Below are positions 1-5,264 of a stretch of 5,264 nt of DNA, in pieces (the first letter of the stretch is position 1; each line of letters starts with the position of its first letter). The DNA lies in contig JAHRWJ010000231.1 of NCBI GenBank assembly GCA_019090185.1, positions 1-5,264 on the forward strand, read 5' to 3'. The notes beneath the pieces were generated by a model. The model worked only from the letters and a program-made list of their open reading frames with translations. It made no database searches and was not told the DNA's origin. Both the position numbers and the translations under genes were made by a program. The DNA comes from Immundisolibacteraceae bacterium (lineage in GTDB: Bacteria; Pseudomonadota; Gammaproteobacteria; Immundisolibacterales; Immundisolibacteraceae).

Positions 1-132
1 ACCAAGATTAAATCCTAAGAGCTCAAGCCATCAGGACTAAACCCCAGGGTAGAGCAAACAGATTAGGGTTAAATCAGAGAGCCATTGAGGTAATCGAATA
101 ATCAAACCCTGAGAGTTTTGTGTGGGTCAGCT
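1..132. other. non-coding region upstream of tRNA-Trp
   Basis: No gene is recognisable here. In many Gammaproteobacteria tufB lies immediately upstream of this tRNA, but no EF-Tu C-terminal coding sequence can be read, so the window probably opens in the intergenic spacer. The region is AT-rich with short degenerate repeats: AGATTA and TAAATC appear near both 5-14 and 60-75, and AGCCAT occurs at 26-31 and 80-85. AGGGTT at 65-70 is complementary to AACCCT at 105-110, which could close a large weak loop. I looked for a sigma70 promoter and found no pair of -35 and -10 boxes with good spacing, so transcription may enter from further upstream. Confidence 0.5.
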
Positions 133-203
<71 letters not shown>

Positions 204-208
<5 letters not shown>

Positions 209-221
209 AGCTTAGTTGGCA
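204..221 (+). other. hairpin joining tRNA-Trp 3' end and its trailer
   Basis: TGCCAA at 204-209 is perfectly complementary to TTGGCA at 216-221, with a 6-nt loop GCTTAG. The left arm contains the last acceptor-stem base, the discriminator and the CCA end of the tRNA. The pairing is seen directly; a role in 3' processing of the precursor is inference, and a chance 6-bp match is possible. Confidence 0.4.
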
Positions 222-234
222 AAATCGGTAACTT

Positions 235-238
235 AGGG
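235..238 (+). promoter_or_regulatory. ribosome binding site that sets the secE start
   Basis: AGGG lies 6 nt before the GTG at 245. The in-frame ATG at 269 has no purine-rich site upstream and would remove the charged N-terminal segment. The in-frame TTG at 179 lies inside the tRNA. This favours GTG 245 as the secE start. Confidence 0.6.
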
Positions 239-244
239 CTGGCA

Positions 245-592
245 GTGCAAGAACGTATAAAACAGATAATGGTCGTGGTCGCGCTTAGCGCGGGATTTGG
301 CGGATTTTTTTATTTCACCGATAGCCAAAAGCTTTATGCCTATGGATCTCTGGTTGCAGCAATTGTTGCCGCTGTTGTTGTTGGCATTCGCACGCAACCT
401 GGCGCTCAGCTGTGGCACTTTCTGCGCGAGGCGCGTACGGAAGTGCGTAAGGTTGTGTGGCCCGCAAGAAAAGAAACTACGCAAATGACTTTTTTTGTGT
501 TCGTTATTACTGTGATTGCAGGCCTGGTTCTCTGGCTGTTTGACATGATGTCGAGCGCGGCCATTGAGCAACTACTCGGCATCGGAGCCTAA
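245..592 (+). CDS. secE: SecE, protein translocase subunit
   Basis: SecE is the small essential subunit that clamps SecY in the SecYEG channel of the inner membrane, through which SecA or the ribosome passes preproteins. From GTG 245 the protein has 115 residues, somewhat shorter than the 127 of E. coli. Three hydrophobic segments are visible at about residues 9-24, 34-48 and 83-99, the three-helix form typical of Gammaproteobacteria. Between the second and third lies the conserved cytoplasmic amphipathic region, residues 61-82, containing [18 protein letters not shown]; the VWP motif and following basic residues are the family signature. An AGGG at 235-238 supports this start. The gene lies between tRNA-Trp and nusG, with its stop 2 nt before the nusG start, so translation of the two is probably coupled. 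The identity is secure; the exact N-terminus is less certain. Confidence 0.95.
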   Translation: MQERIKQIMVVVALSAGFGGFFYFTDSQKLYAYGSLVAAIVAAVVVGIRTQPGAQLWHFLREARTEVRKVVWPARKETTQMTFFVFVITVIAGLVLWLFDMMSSAAIEQLLGIGA

Positions 593-594
593 GC

Positions 595-1143
595 GTGGAA
601 GTAGAAAACGGAGAGAAGCTCTGGTATGTGATTCACGCCTACTCAGGATTTGAGAAGTCGGTGATGCGAACCCTGCTAGAGCGTATTACTCGCGAAGGCC
701 TCGAGCACATGTTTGGTGAAGTGCTGGTCCCCACCGAAGAAGTGGTGGAGATGAAGGGTGGCCAGAAGCGTAGCAGTGAACGTAAATTTTTTCCTGGCTA
801 CGTTATTGTAAACATGTATATGTGCGACGAAAGCTGGCATTTGGTGAAAGGTGTGCCAAAAGTGATGGGCTTTTTGGGTGGCAGTGGCGATAAGCCTGCT
901 GCCATTACCGCAAGCGAGGCTGATGAAATCCTCGGCCGTATTCAGGAAGGCCAGGAAAAACCACGGCCTAAAGTATTGTTTGAAGTGGGTGAGATGGTTC
1001 GCGTCATCGATGGCCCATTTAATGACTTCAACGGTGTCGTTGAAGGTGTTAATTACGACAAAAGTAAACTCGATGTATCCGTCATGATTTTCGGTCGGGC
1101 AACCCCGGTCGAGCTTGATTTTTCTCAGGTAGAAAAAGCCTGA
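595..1143 (+). CDS. nusG: NusG, transcription elongation/termination factor
   Basis: NusG binds RNA polymerase through its N-terminal NGN domain and suppresses pausing; its C-terminal KOW domain contacts either Rho or ribosomal protein S10, linking transcription to termination or to translation. The protein is 182 residues (E. coli 181). The NGN domain spans about residues 8-120, with the KFFPGYV motif at 64-70 and [13 protein letters not shown] at 84-96. The KOW domain runs from about 129 to the end, with [14 protein letters not shown] near 140-153. F166 in [12 protein letters not shown] corresponds to E. coli F165, a residue at the S10/Rho interface. The start is GTG at 595, with GGAG at 584-587 inside the end of secE, 7 nt before it. 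The stop is followed by the rplK leader. Nothing is missing or odd. Confidence 0.98.
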   Translation: MEVENGEKLWYVIHAYSGFEKSVMRTLLERITREGLEHMFGEVLVPTEEVVEMKGGQKRSSERKFFPGYVIVNMYMCDESWHLVKGVPKVMGFLGGSGDKPAAITASEADEILGRIQEGQEKPRPKVLFEVGEMVRVIDGPFNDFNGVVEGVNYDKSKLDVSVMIFGRATPVELDFSQVEKA

Positions 1144-1176
1144 CGTCAGCACCAGGGAAGTAACTGGTGTAGTTAA

Positions 1177-1207
1177 CGGGGAGCTGTGTAATCAGCGTTG
1201 GCACCCG
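1177..1207 (+). promoter_or_regulatory. candidate L1 operator in the rplK leader
   Basis: In the 81-nt gap between nusG and rplK, CGGG 1177-1180 pairs with CCCG 1204-1207, and GCTG 1183-1186 pairs with CAGC 1193-1196 around the loop TGTAAT. The two stems are separated by an asymmetric internal loop (GA on the left, 7 nt on the right). In E. coli, free L1 represses translation of rplK-rplA by binding the rplK leader at a structure mimicking its 23S site, which is two short helices around an asymmetric internal loop. Position and shape fit this; I could not align it to a covariance model. The rplK Shine-Dalgarno site starts 6 nt downstream of the fold. Confidence 0.55.
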
Positions 1208-1224
1208 GAACCAAGGAGAGCCTA

Positions 1225-1659
1225 ATGGCTAAGAAAATCGGAGCTTATATCAAGCTTCAAGTCCCCGCTGGGAAAGCTAACCCTAGCCCACCGGTTGGAC
1301 CCGCATTGGGTCAGCACGGTGTCAATATCATGGAATTCTGTAAAGCGTTCAATGCAGAAACAAGTGATATGGAATCCGGCCTTCCAATTCCAGTCGTGAT
1401 TACTGTCTACGAAGATAGAAGCTTTACCTTCATCAAGAAGACCGTCCCTGCGGCGGTGTTATTGAAGAAAGCTGCCGGCATCAAAAGTGGCAGTGGTACT
1501 CCCAATACCAAAAAGGTTGGCAAAGTCACTCGTGAACAACTCGAAGATATTGCCCGTGCTAAGGACCCTGATTTAACGGCGGCTGATATGGATGCTGCAG
1601 TACGCACCATTGCCGGCAGCGCGCGGAGTATGGGGCTTGAGGTTGAGGGAGTAGTCTGA
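1225..1659 (+). CDS. rplK: 50S ribosomal protein L11
   Basis: L11 binds the 23S GTPase-associated region near the base of the L7/L12 stalk, takes part in EF-G and release-factor function, and is needed for RelA activation during the stringent response. The protein has 144 residues (E. coli 142). The N-terminal domain (about 1-72) holds the proline-rich [16 protein letters not shown] block at 19-34; its paired prolines at 22-23 are the thiostrepton-site prolines of the family. The C-terminal RNA-binding domain (about 73-144) ends with [12 protein letters not shown] at 131-142. The residues that PrmA methylates in E. coli (N-terminal Ala, Lys3 and Lys39 of the mature protein) have counterparts here. 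ATG 1225 is preceded by AAGGAG at 1213-1218 with 6-nt spacing; an upstream in-frame TTG at 1198 is not preferred. It is translated together with rplA, 1 nt downstream. Confidence 0.98.
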   Translation: MAKKIGAYIKLQVPAGKANPSPPVGPALGQHGVNIMEFCKAFNAETSDMESGLPIPVVITVYEDRSFTFIKKTVPAAVLLKKAAGIKSGSGTPNTKKVGKVTREQLEDIARAKDPDLTAADMDAAVRTIAGSARSMGLEVEGVV

Positions 1660-1660
1660 G

Positions 1661-2350
1661 ATGGCCAAATTAAGCAAAAGAAGAGTATTGATTGCAGAGC
1701 AAATTGGTGAGCGGCAGATTTTGCCTCTGGCAGAAGCTCTAGAGCTGGTAAAGAAAAACGCGACCGCAAAATTTGACGAGTCTATTGATATTAGCCTGAA
1801 TCTTGGTATCGATGCTCGTAAATCTGACCAAGTTGTACGCGGCGCGACTGTGCTACCAAACGGCACGGGAAAAACCGTCAGGATCGCAGTATTTGCGCAG
1901 GGCGAAGCCGCTGATAAGGCGACCGCTGCCGGTGCAGACGAAGTCGGCATGGAAGACCTGGCCGAAAAGATCAAAGGCGGCGATTTAAATTTTGATGTGG
2001 TCATCGCAGCGCCAGACGCCATGCGCGTTGTCGGTGTGCTTGGGCAGATATTAGGCCCACGCGGTTTGATGCCTAATCCCAAGGTTGGAACGGTTACACC
2101 CGACGTCGCCAACGCAGTTAATAACGCTCGTAAGGGTCAGGTTCGGTTTCGTTGTGACAAGGGTGGCATCATTCACTGTTCGATTGGTAAAGCCTCGTTT
2201 ACAGGTGATGCCCTGATTGAAAACCTGAATAGTGTCATTGGTGAGGTGAATAAGCTCAAACCAGCTGCCGCGAAAGGTATCTATCTGGGCAAGTTGACTG
2301 TTAGTTCGTCCATGGGAATGGGCGTGCCGGTGGATGTTTCAACAATATAA
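1661..2350 (+). CDS. rplA: 50S ribosomal protein L1
   Basis: L1 forms the mobile L1 stalk that guides deacylated tRNA out of the E site, and in E. coli is the translational repressor of its own rplK-rplA mRNA. The protein has 229 residues (E. coli 234) and starts MAKLSKRRV. Domain I consists of the N- and C-terminal parts (roughly 1-65 and 160-229), with domain II inserted between them. The family signature [16 protein letters not shown] lies at 131-146, followed by [23 protein letters not shown] at about 154-176. The C-terminus has the conserved [15 protein letters not shown] at 205-219. The ATG is 1 nt after the rplK stop; GAGGGAG at 1645-1651, inside the end of rplK, is its binding site with 9-nt spacing. 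Translational coupling with rplK is therefore likely, as needed for joint repression by L1. Confidence 0.98.
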   Translation: MAKLSKRRVLIAEQIGERQILPLAEALELVKKNATAKFDESIDISLNLGIDARKSDQVVRGATVLPNGTGKTVRIAVFAQGEAADKATAAGADEVGMEDLAEKIKGGDLNFDVVIAAPDAMRVVGVLGQILGPRGLMPNPKVGTVTPDVANAVNNARKGQVRFRCDKGGIIHCSIGKASFTGDALIENLNSVIGEVNKLKPAAAKGIYLGKLTVSSSMGMGVPVDVSTI

Positions 2351-2364
2351 CCGGCAATTCAATT

Positions 2365-2383
2365 CCTGGCAGTCGATGCCAGG
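2365..2383 (+). other. hairpin in the rplA-rplJ gap
   Basis: CCTGGCA at 2365-2371 is a perfect 7-bp match to TGCCAGG at 2377-2383, with a 5-nt loop GTCGA; two more wobble pairs (T2364-G2384, T2363-G2385) may extend it. No T-run follows, so it is not a simple intrinsic terminator. It occupies the place where the L10(L12)4 repressor-binding leader lies in E. coli and could be a reduced form of that leader or an mRNA-processing or stability element. The structure is certain by inspection; the role is not. Confidence 0.5.
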
Positions 2384-2411
2384 GGTAACGCCACACAGGT
2401 AGGCTATTCCT

Positions 2412-2936
2412 ATGAGCAAGAATTTAGATATTAAGAAGACGAAAGTCGCAGAAGTCGCGGCGGTGGCTAAAGAAGCTATCTCTATGGTCGGCGCCGATTT
2501 TTCTGGGGTAACTGTTAAGCAGATGACCCAGTTCAGGGCAGATGCACGCAATGCCAACGTTTACGTCAAGGTGGTTAAAAATAACCTGCTGAAATTGGCT
2601 GTCGAAGGCACCGAATTTGAGTGCGTAAAAGGCTCGCTCAAAGGCCCGATGATCGTGGCGTTTTCTGCGGACGAACTCGGAGCGCCAGCCCGACTGGTTC
2701 GTGATTTCTGTAAAGATAATAGCGCGATGGAAGCGCGCTTGATCGCCGTTGGTGGTCAGCTAATTGATGCTAGTGAGTTAAACGCGGTTGCTAAATTACC
2801 AACTCGTGACGAAGCCCTGGCGCAATTGATGGGTGTTATGAAAGCACCAATCACTAAACTGGTGCAGACAGTGGGTGCGGCTAATAGCAAGCTGGTACGT
2901 ACTTTGGCGGCGGTTAAAGAGCAGAAAGAAGCCTGA
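2412..2936 (+). CDS. rplJ: 50S ribosomal protein L10
   Basis: L10 anchors the L7/L12 dimers to the 23S GTPase centre, forming the stalk base next to L11. In E. coli the L10-L7/L12 complex also represses translation of the rplJL mRNA. The protein has 174 residues (E. coli 165). The N-terminal RNA-binding domain includes VAEVAAVAKEAISMVGADFSG (about 12-32), GVTVKQMTQFRADAR (32-46) and VYVKVVKNNLLKLAVEGT (50-67). FECVKGSLKGPMIVAFS follows at 69-85. The C-terminal helix that docks L7/L12 dimers is about 131-174, ending with KLVRTLAAVKEQKEA at 160-174. The ATG has AGGTAGG at 2397-2403 with 8-nt spacing. The gap from rplA is only 61 nt, short for this junction. rplL follows after 64 nt, the constant rplJ-rplL pairing. 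Confidence 0.98.
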   Translation: MSKNLDIKKTKVAEVAAVAKEAISMVGADFSGVTVKQMTQFRADARNANVYVKVVKNNLLKLAVEGTEFECVKGSLKGPMIVAFSADELGAPARLVRDFCKDNSAMEARLIAVGGQLIDASELNAVAKLPTRDEALAQLMGVMKAPITKLVQTVGAANSKLVRTLAAVKEQKEA

Positions 2937-2982
2937 TCAGGCGTGTTTCAAAAAATTTTTTAAACCTATTTCAATAGAAAAT

Positions 2983-2999
2983 ATTCACTAGGAGTGAAT
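2983..2999 (+). promoter_or_regulatory. rplL ribosome binding site inside a hairpin
   Basis: ATTCACT 2983-2989 and AGTGAAT 2993-2999 are perfect 7-bp inverted arms with the 3-nt loop AGG. The rplL Shine-Dalgarno sequence AGGAG (2990-2994, 6 nt before the ATG at 3001) is formed by the loop and the start of the right arm. Folding would place part of the site in a stem. This may tune rplL translation or protect the mRNA 5' region; the effect is inferred. The stem is AU-rich and would be only moderately stable. Confidence 0.55.
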
Positions 3000-3000
3000 C

Positions 3001-3378
3001 ATGGCTGTAAATCAGGAAGAAATCCTCGAAACGATTTCTAATATGACCGTAATGGAAGTTGTTAATCTCATCGAAGCAATGGAAGAGAAATTCGGTGTTA
3101 GTGCTGCGGCCATGGCGGCTCCAGTCGCTGCTGCTGGCGACGCCGGTGGCGCTGCGGAAGAAGAAAAGACTGACTTCGATGTAGTTTTGACTAGCTTCGG
3201 TGAAGCAAAGGTTGGCGTTATCAAAGCAGTTCGTGCCATCACAGGACTCGGACTTAAGGAAGCTAAAGCGGCAGTAGAAGGTGTACCAACTCCTATTAAG
3301 GAAGGCGTGCCTAAGGCTGAAGCTGACGAATTGGTTGCACAGCTTGCTGAAGCTGGCGGTACTGCCGAGCTTAAGTAA
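3001..3378 (+). CDS. rplL: 50S ribosomal protein L7/L12
   Basis: L7/L12 is the only multi-copy ribosomal protein; dimers bound to L10 recruit and activate the translational GTPases EF-Tu, EF-G, IF2 and RF3. The protein has 125 residues (E. coli 121). The N-terminal dimerisation and L10-binding domain is about residues 1-33 ([20 protein letters not shown]). A flexible Ala/Gly-rich hinge covers about 34-54 ([17 protein letters not shown]). The C-terminal factor-binding domain covers about 57-125, with [20 protein letters not shown] at 70-89; the exposed lysines and arginine of this helix are the conserved GTPase contact surface. The ATG follows AGGAG at 2990-2994. It is paired with rplJ as usual, and the long structured gap downstream separates it from rpoB, consistent with the need for more L7/L12 than RNA polymerase. 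Confidence 0.98.
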   Translation: MAVNQEEILETISNMTVMEVVNLIEAMEEKFGVSAAAMAAPVAAAGDAGGAAEEEKTDFDVVLTSFGEAKVGVIKAVRAITGLGLKEAKAAVEGVPTPIKEGVPKAEADELVAQLAEAGGTAELK

Positions 3379-3392
3379 GGCTTGCTGGTCTC

Positions 3393-3416
3393 TCAGCTGG
3401 GCCCAAGGGCCCCTGA
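3393..3416 (+). other. GC-rich hairpin 1 after rplL
   Basis: GGGCC 3399-3403 pairs with GGCCC 3408-3412 around loop CAAG, and TCAG 3393-3396 pairs with CTGA 3413-3416 after a 2-nt bulge (CT 3397-3398). This gives nine base pairs, mostly G-C. It begins 15 nt after the rplL stop. There is no T-tract downstream, so it is more likely a 3'-end stabiliser, pause or processing element than a classical terminator. Confidence 0.5.
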
Positions 3417-3417
3417 T

Positions 3418-3445
3418 CGATCAAGGTCGCGGCTTGCCGTGATCG
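3418..3445 (+). other. hairpin 2 in the rplL-rpoB gap
   Basis: CGATCA 3418-3423 pairs with TGATCG 3440-3445. Inside, CGG 3430-3432 pairs with CCG 3437-3439 around CTTG, a known stable tetraloop type. The left strand carries a 6-nt bulge (3424-3429). It starts 2 nt after hairpin 1, giving a tandem array. Confidence 0.45.
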
Positions 3446-3455
3446 TGGTGATAGC

Positions 3456-3505
3456 GGGATCCCCTCAGCGGTTAGCACCTGGTGCTCACTGTTGCAGGGG
3501 ATTCT
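3456..3505 (+). other. long hairpin 3: candidate attenuator / RNase III site
   Basis: Three consecutive helices form one long stem. GGATCCCCT 3457-3465 pairs with 3496-3504 (one G-U). After a single bulged C3495, CAGCGGT 3466-3472 pairs with ACTGTTG 3488-3494 (two G-U). After a T-C mismatch, AGCAC 3474-3478 pairs with GTGCT 3482-3486 around loop CTG. That is 21 pairs, or 22 with G3456-T3505. In E. coli the rplL-rpoB gap holds a partial terminator and an RNase III cleavage hairpin that lower rpoBC expression relative to rplJL. Position and length of this stem fit such an element. The tail after it (TTCTTTG, 3502-3508) is only weakly U-rich, so any termination should be leaky. Confidence 0.65.
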
Positions 3506-3591
3506 TTGCCTGTTCAAAATGGTAACGGTTGGTCGTGGGTTGAATAAAAAAACTCGCTCACCATCGCCCGGAACCAGGCCGGAACTCTGTT

Positions 3592-3607
3592 GTATTCAGA
3601 GGAATAC
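3592..3607 (+). promoter_or_regulatory. rpoB ribosome binding site inside a hairpin
   Basis: GTATTC 3592-3597 and GAATAC 3602-3607 are perfect 6-bp inverted arms around the 4-nt loop AGAG. The rpoB Shine-Dalgarno sequence AGAGGA (3598-3603) is formed by this loop and the first bases of the right arm, 7 nt before the ATG at 3611. The arrangement copies that at rplL with unrelated arm sequence. The functional effect is inferred. Confidence 0.55.
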
Positions 3608-3610
3608 TTA

Positions 3611-5264
3611 ATGCCCTATTCATATGCCGAGAAAAAACGTATTCGCAAGGACTTCGGAGTCCGAGAAAAAGTGTTGGAAATACCCAACCTTTTGGCGATT
3701 CAGTTAGATTCCTACGCCCGCTTTTTAAGCAGTAAAGCTGAAGGCTGGGAGGACGGTGAAGTCGGGCTGGAAGCCGCATTCCGGTCGGTATTTCCGATTG
3801 AGAGTTATACCCGTAGTGCTGCGCTGGAATATGATAGCTACGACCTGGGTAAGCCGGCATTTGATGTAAAAGAGTGCCAGGTTCGCGGCATGACCTACTC
3901 GGCACCTCTGCGTGCACGGGTTAAGCTGGTTATTTACGATAAGGCCACTACTAAAAACCGGGTGGTCAAAGAGGTCCGTGAACAGATTGTCTATATGGGC
4001 GAGATCCCGTTAATGACACAGAACGGCACTTTTATCACTAACGGTACCGAGCGGGTGATTGTTTCTCAATTGCATCGTTCACCCGGGGTCTTTTTTACCC
4101 ATGATAAGGGCAAAACCCACTCCTCTGGCAAGTTGCTGTTCTCGGCCCGGATAATCCCTTACCGTGGCTCCTGGCTTGATTTCGAGTTTGATCCTAAAGA
4201 CCTGCTGCATGTCCGTATTGACAGACGCAGAAAACTGCCAATTACTGTATTGCTGCGAGCGCTTGATTTCAGCAATGAAGAGATGCTGGAACTGTTTTTT
4301 GATACCGACCGGGTCAAGTTATCAAAAACTCAAACCAAACTAGAGCTAATTCCAGAGCGGCTACGTGGCCAATCACCTGGTTTTGATATCCTCGGCAAGG
4401 ACGGTGAAGTTATCGTTCCTGAGGGTAAACGTGTTACTGCGCGCCATGTCCGCGAGCTCGAAAAACAGGGCATAAAAGAGCTCGTTATTAATGACGAGTT
4501 TCTGCTGGGCCGGACGATTGCCAAAGATTTAGTTGAGACCGGCACCGGCGAACTGTTGGCCGGCGCCAACGCGCTGATCGATGAAGAGTTGTTAGAGACG
4601 ATTCGAAACGGCGGCATTAAGAAGCTTGAGTTGCTGTTCACCAATGACGTCGACAATGGCCCATTTATTTCGGACACCCTGCGAGTTGATAAGACCACTA
4701 ACCGGCTGGAAGCGCTGGTAGAGGTCTACCACATCATGCGCCCAGGTGAGCCACCGACCAAGGAAGCCAGCGAGAAGCTGTTCAAAAGCCTGTTCTTTAG
4801 CTTGCAGCAGTATGACCTTTCTGCGGTTGGTCGAATGAAACTTAATCGCGGTATCGGTAGGGAAGAGACCAAGGGCGAAGGGGTCTTAACCCGCGACGAT
4901 ATCGTGGATGTTGTCCGTAAACTCATCAGTATCAAAAATGGTAAGGGACTCGTCGACGACGGCGATCATTTGGGTAATCGGCGCGTACGTTGCGTCGGAG
5001 AAATGGTAGAAAACCAATTTCGTATCGGCCTGGTTCGGGTCGACCGAGCTGTTAGAGATCGCCTCAGTTTTGCAGAATCCGAAGATTTAATGCCCCAGGA
5101 TCTGATCAATGCCAAACCGGTCTCTGCGGTTGTTAAAGAGTTCTTTGGTTCCAGTCAGTTATCCCAGTTTATGGACCAGGTTAATCCGCTGTCCGAAGAG
5201 ACTCATAAACGTCGGATATCGGCTCTAGGGCCAGGCGGTCTAACAAGAGAGCGGGCTGGTTTTG
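3611..5264 (+). CDS. rpoB: RNA polymerase beta subunit, RpoB (5' part, cut by window edge)
   Basis: RpoB forms, with RpoC, the catalytic cleft of RNA polymerase and contains the rifampicin pocket. The frame is open from ATG 3611 to the window end: 551 codons plus one base, about 40% of a typical 1340-residue protein. The start [16 protein letters not shown] matches the gammaproteobacterial N-terminus, and AGAGGA at 3598-3603 supports it. Landmarks in order: [15 protein letters not shown] near 52-66, [24 protein letters not shown] at 128-151, the [11 protein letters not shown] block at 152-162, then the lobe region, and [16 protein letters not shown] about 70 residues before the rifampicin cluster [11 protein letters not shown] (513-523). 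Counterparts of E. coli Q513, D516, H526, R529 and S531 (here Q519, D522, H532, R535, S537) are all unchanged. Two cluster positions differ from E. coli: V524 for N518 and E530 for I524. The 3' end and presumably rpoC lie outside the window. Confidence 0.98.
   Translation, partial: MPYSYAEKKRIRKDFGVREKVLEIPNLLAIQLDSYARFLSSKAEGWEDGEVGLEAAFRSVFPIESYTRSAALEYDSYDLGKPAFDVKECQVRGMTYSAPLRARVKLVIYDKATTKNRVVKEVREQIVYMGEIPLMTQNGTFITNGTERVIVSQLHRSPGVFFTHDKGKTHSSGKLLFSARIIPYRGSWLDFEFDPKDLLHVRIDRRRKLPITVLLRALDFSNEEMLELFFDTDRVKLSKTQTKLELIPERLRGQSPGFDILGKDGEVIVPEGKRVTARHVRELEKQGIKELVINDEFLLGRTIAKDLVETGTGELLAGANALIDEELLETIRNGGIKKLELLFTNDVDNGPFISDTLRVDKTTNRLEALVEVYHIMRPGEPPTKEASEKLFKSLFFSLQQYDLSAVGRMKLNRGIGREETKGEGVLTRDDIVDVVRKLISIKNGKGLVDDGDHLGNRRVRCVGEMVENQFRIGLVRVDRAVRDRLSFAESEDLMPQDLINAKPVSAVVKEFFGSSQLSQFMDQVNPLSEETHKRRISALGPGGLTRERAGF

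Noticed and set aside
5..90. Degenerate direct repeat (AGATTA...AATC...AGCCAT) upstream of the tRNA
   Set aside because: The match is broken by several gaps and mismatches, and no third copy or array is present; it is too weak to call a repeat element.
1141..1148. Perfect octamer palindrome TGACGTCA overlapping the nusG stop codon
   Set aside because: Half of it is coding and stop sequence, and no known bacterial operator fits; it is likely chance.
1164..1192. Possible promoter upstream of rplK with TGTAAT as -10
   Set aside because: There is no acceptable -35 at 16-18 bp, and the -10-like bases are the loop of the candidate L1 fold. A promoter here exists in E. coli but I cannot support one in this sequence.
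1198..1224. Upstream TTG start giving rplK nine extra residues
   Set aside because: AAGGAG at 1213-1218 is placed for ATG 1225, and L11 proteins begin MAKK; the extension overlaps the candidate L1 fold.
3568..3585. CCGGAAC direct repeat (3568-3574 and 3579-3585) and CCGG/CCGG pairing before rpoB
   Set aside because: A 7-nt repeat and 4-bp stem are within chance expectation for a sequence of this length.
3558..3917. Minus-strand open frame of 119 codons across the rpoB start
   Set aside because: It is antisense to a clear rpoB N-terminus, has no recognisable domain and is explained by rpoB codon composition.
4330..4935. Two minus-strand open frames inside rpoB
   Set aside because: Their Ser/Arg-rich translations are typical antisense shadows of a conserved gene; there is no supporting binding site or homology that I recognise.

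Overview
This window is the conserved gammaproteobacterial transcription/translation cluster. In order, all on the + strand, it carries a tRNA-Trp gene, secE, nusG, rplK (L11), rplA (L1), rplJ (L10), rplL (L7/L12) and the first 551 codons of rpoB, which runs off the right edge. The gene order, the NusG C-terminus, the L11/L1/L10 sequences and the RpoB sequence ([16 protein letters not shown] start, rifampicin-region block) all read as Gammaproteobacteria. I cannot name a genus. Base composition is close to balanced, and there is no sign of horizontal transfer, mobile DNA, CRISPR or phage.

Layout. Positions 1-132 are non-coding DNA upstream of the tRNA; in many relatives tufB lies just before this point, but no tufB end is visible here. 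The tRNA (133-208) encodes its own CCA and is followed after only 36 nt by secE, so the two are probably co-transcribed. secE (245-592) and nusG (595-1143) both appear to start at GTG and are nearly contiguous. An 81-nt leader with an L1-operator-like fold precedes rplK (1225-1659), which is separated from rplA (1661-2350) by one base. A short 61-nt gap with a perfect hairpin precedes rplJ (2412-2936), and a 64-nt AT-rich gap precedes rplL (3001-3378). The longest gap (3379-3610, 232 nt) separates rplL from rpoB and holds three consecutive hairpins, including a stem of more than 20 bp that resembles the attenuator/RNase III processing region known at this place in E. coli.

How the genes work together. 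SecE is the small subunit of the SecYEG translocon. NusG couples RNA polymerase to ribosomes or Rho. L11, L1, L10 and L7/L12 form the L1 stalk and the GTPase-associated stalk of the 50S subunit. RpoB is the beta subunit of RNA polymerase. The window therefore groups parts that set the rate of transcription and translation, with several RNA-level control elements between them.

I did not find a previously undescribed system; the coding content is ordinary housekeeping. The observations worth a second look are RNA structures in the gaps: paired Shine-Dalgarno hairpins before rplL and rpoB, the unusually short rplA-rplJ gap with little room for a canonical L10 leader, the long rplL-rpoB hairpin, and a hairpin that captures the CCA end of the tRNA precursor. 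There is also an unusual valine in the rifampicin region of RpoB.
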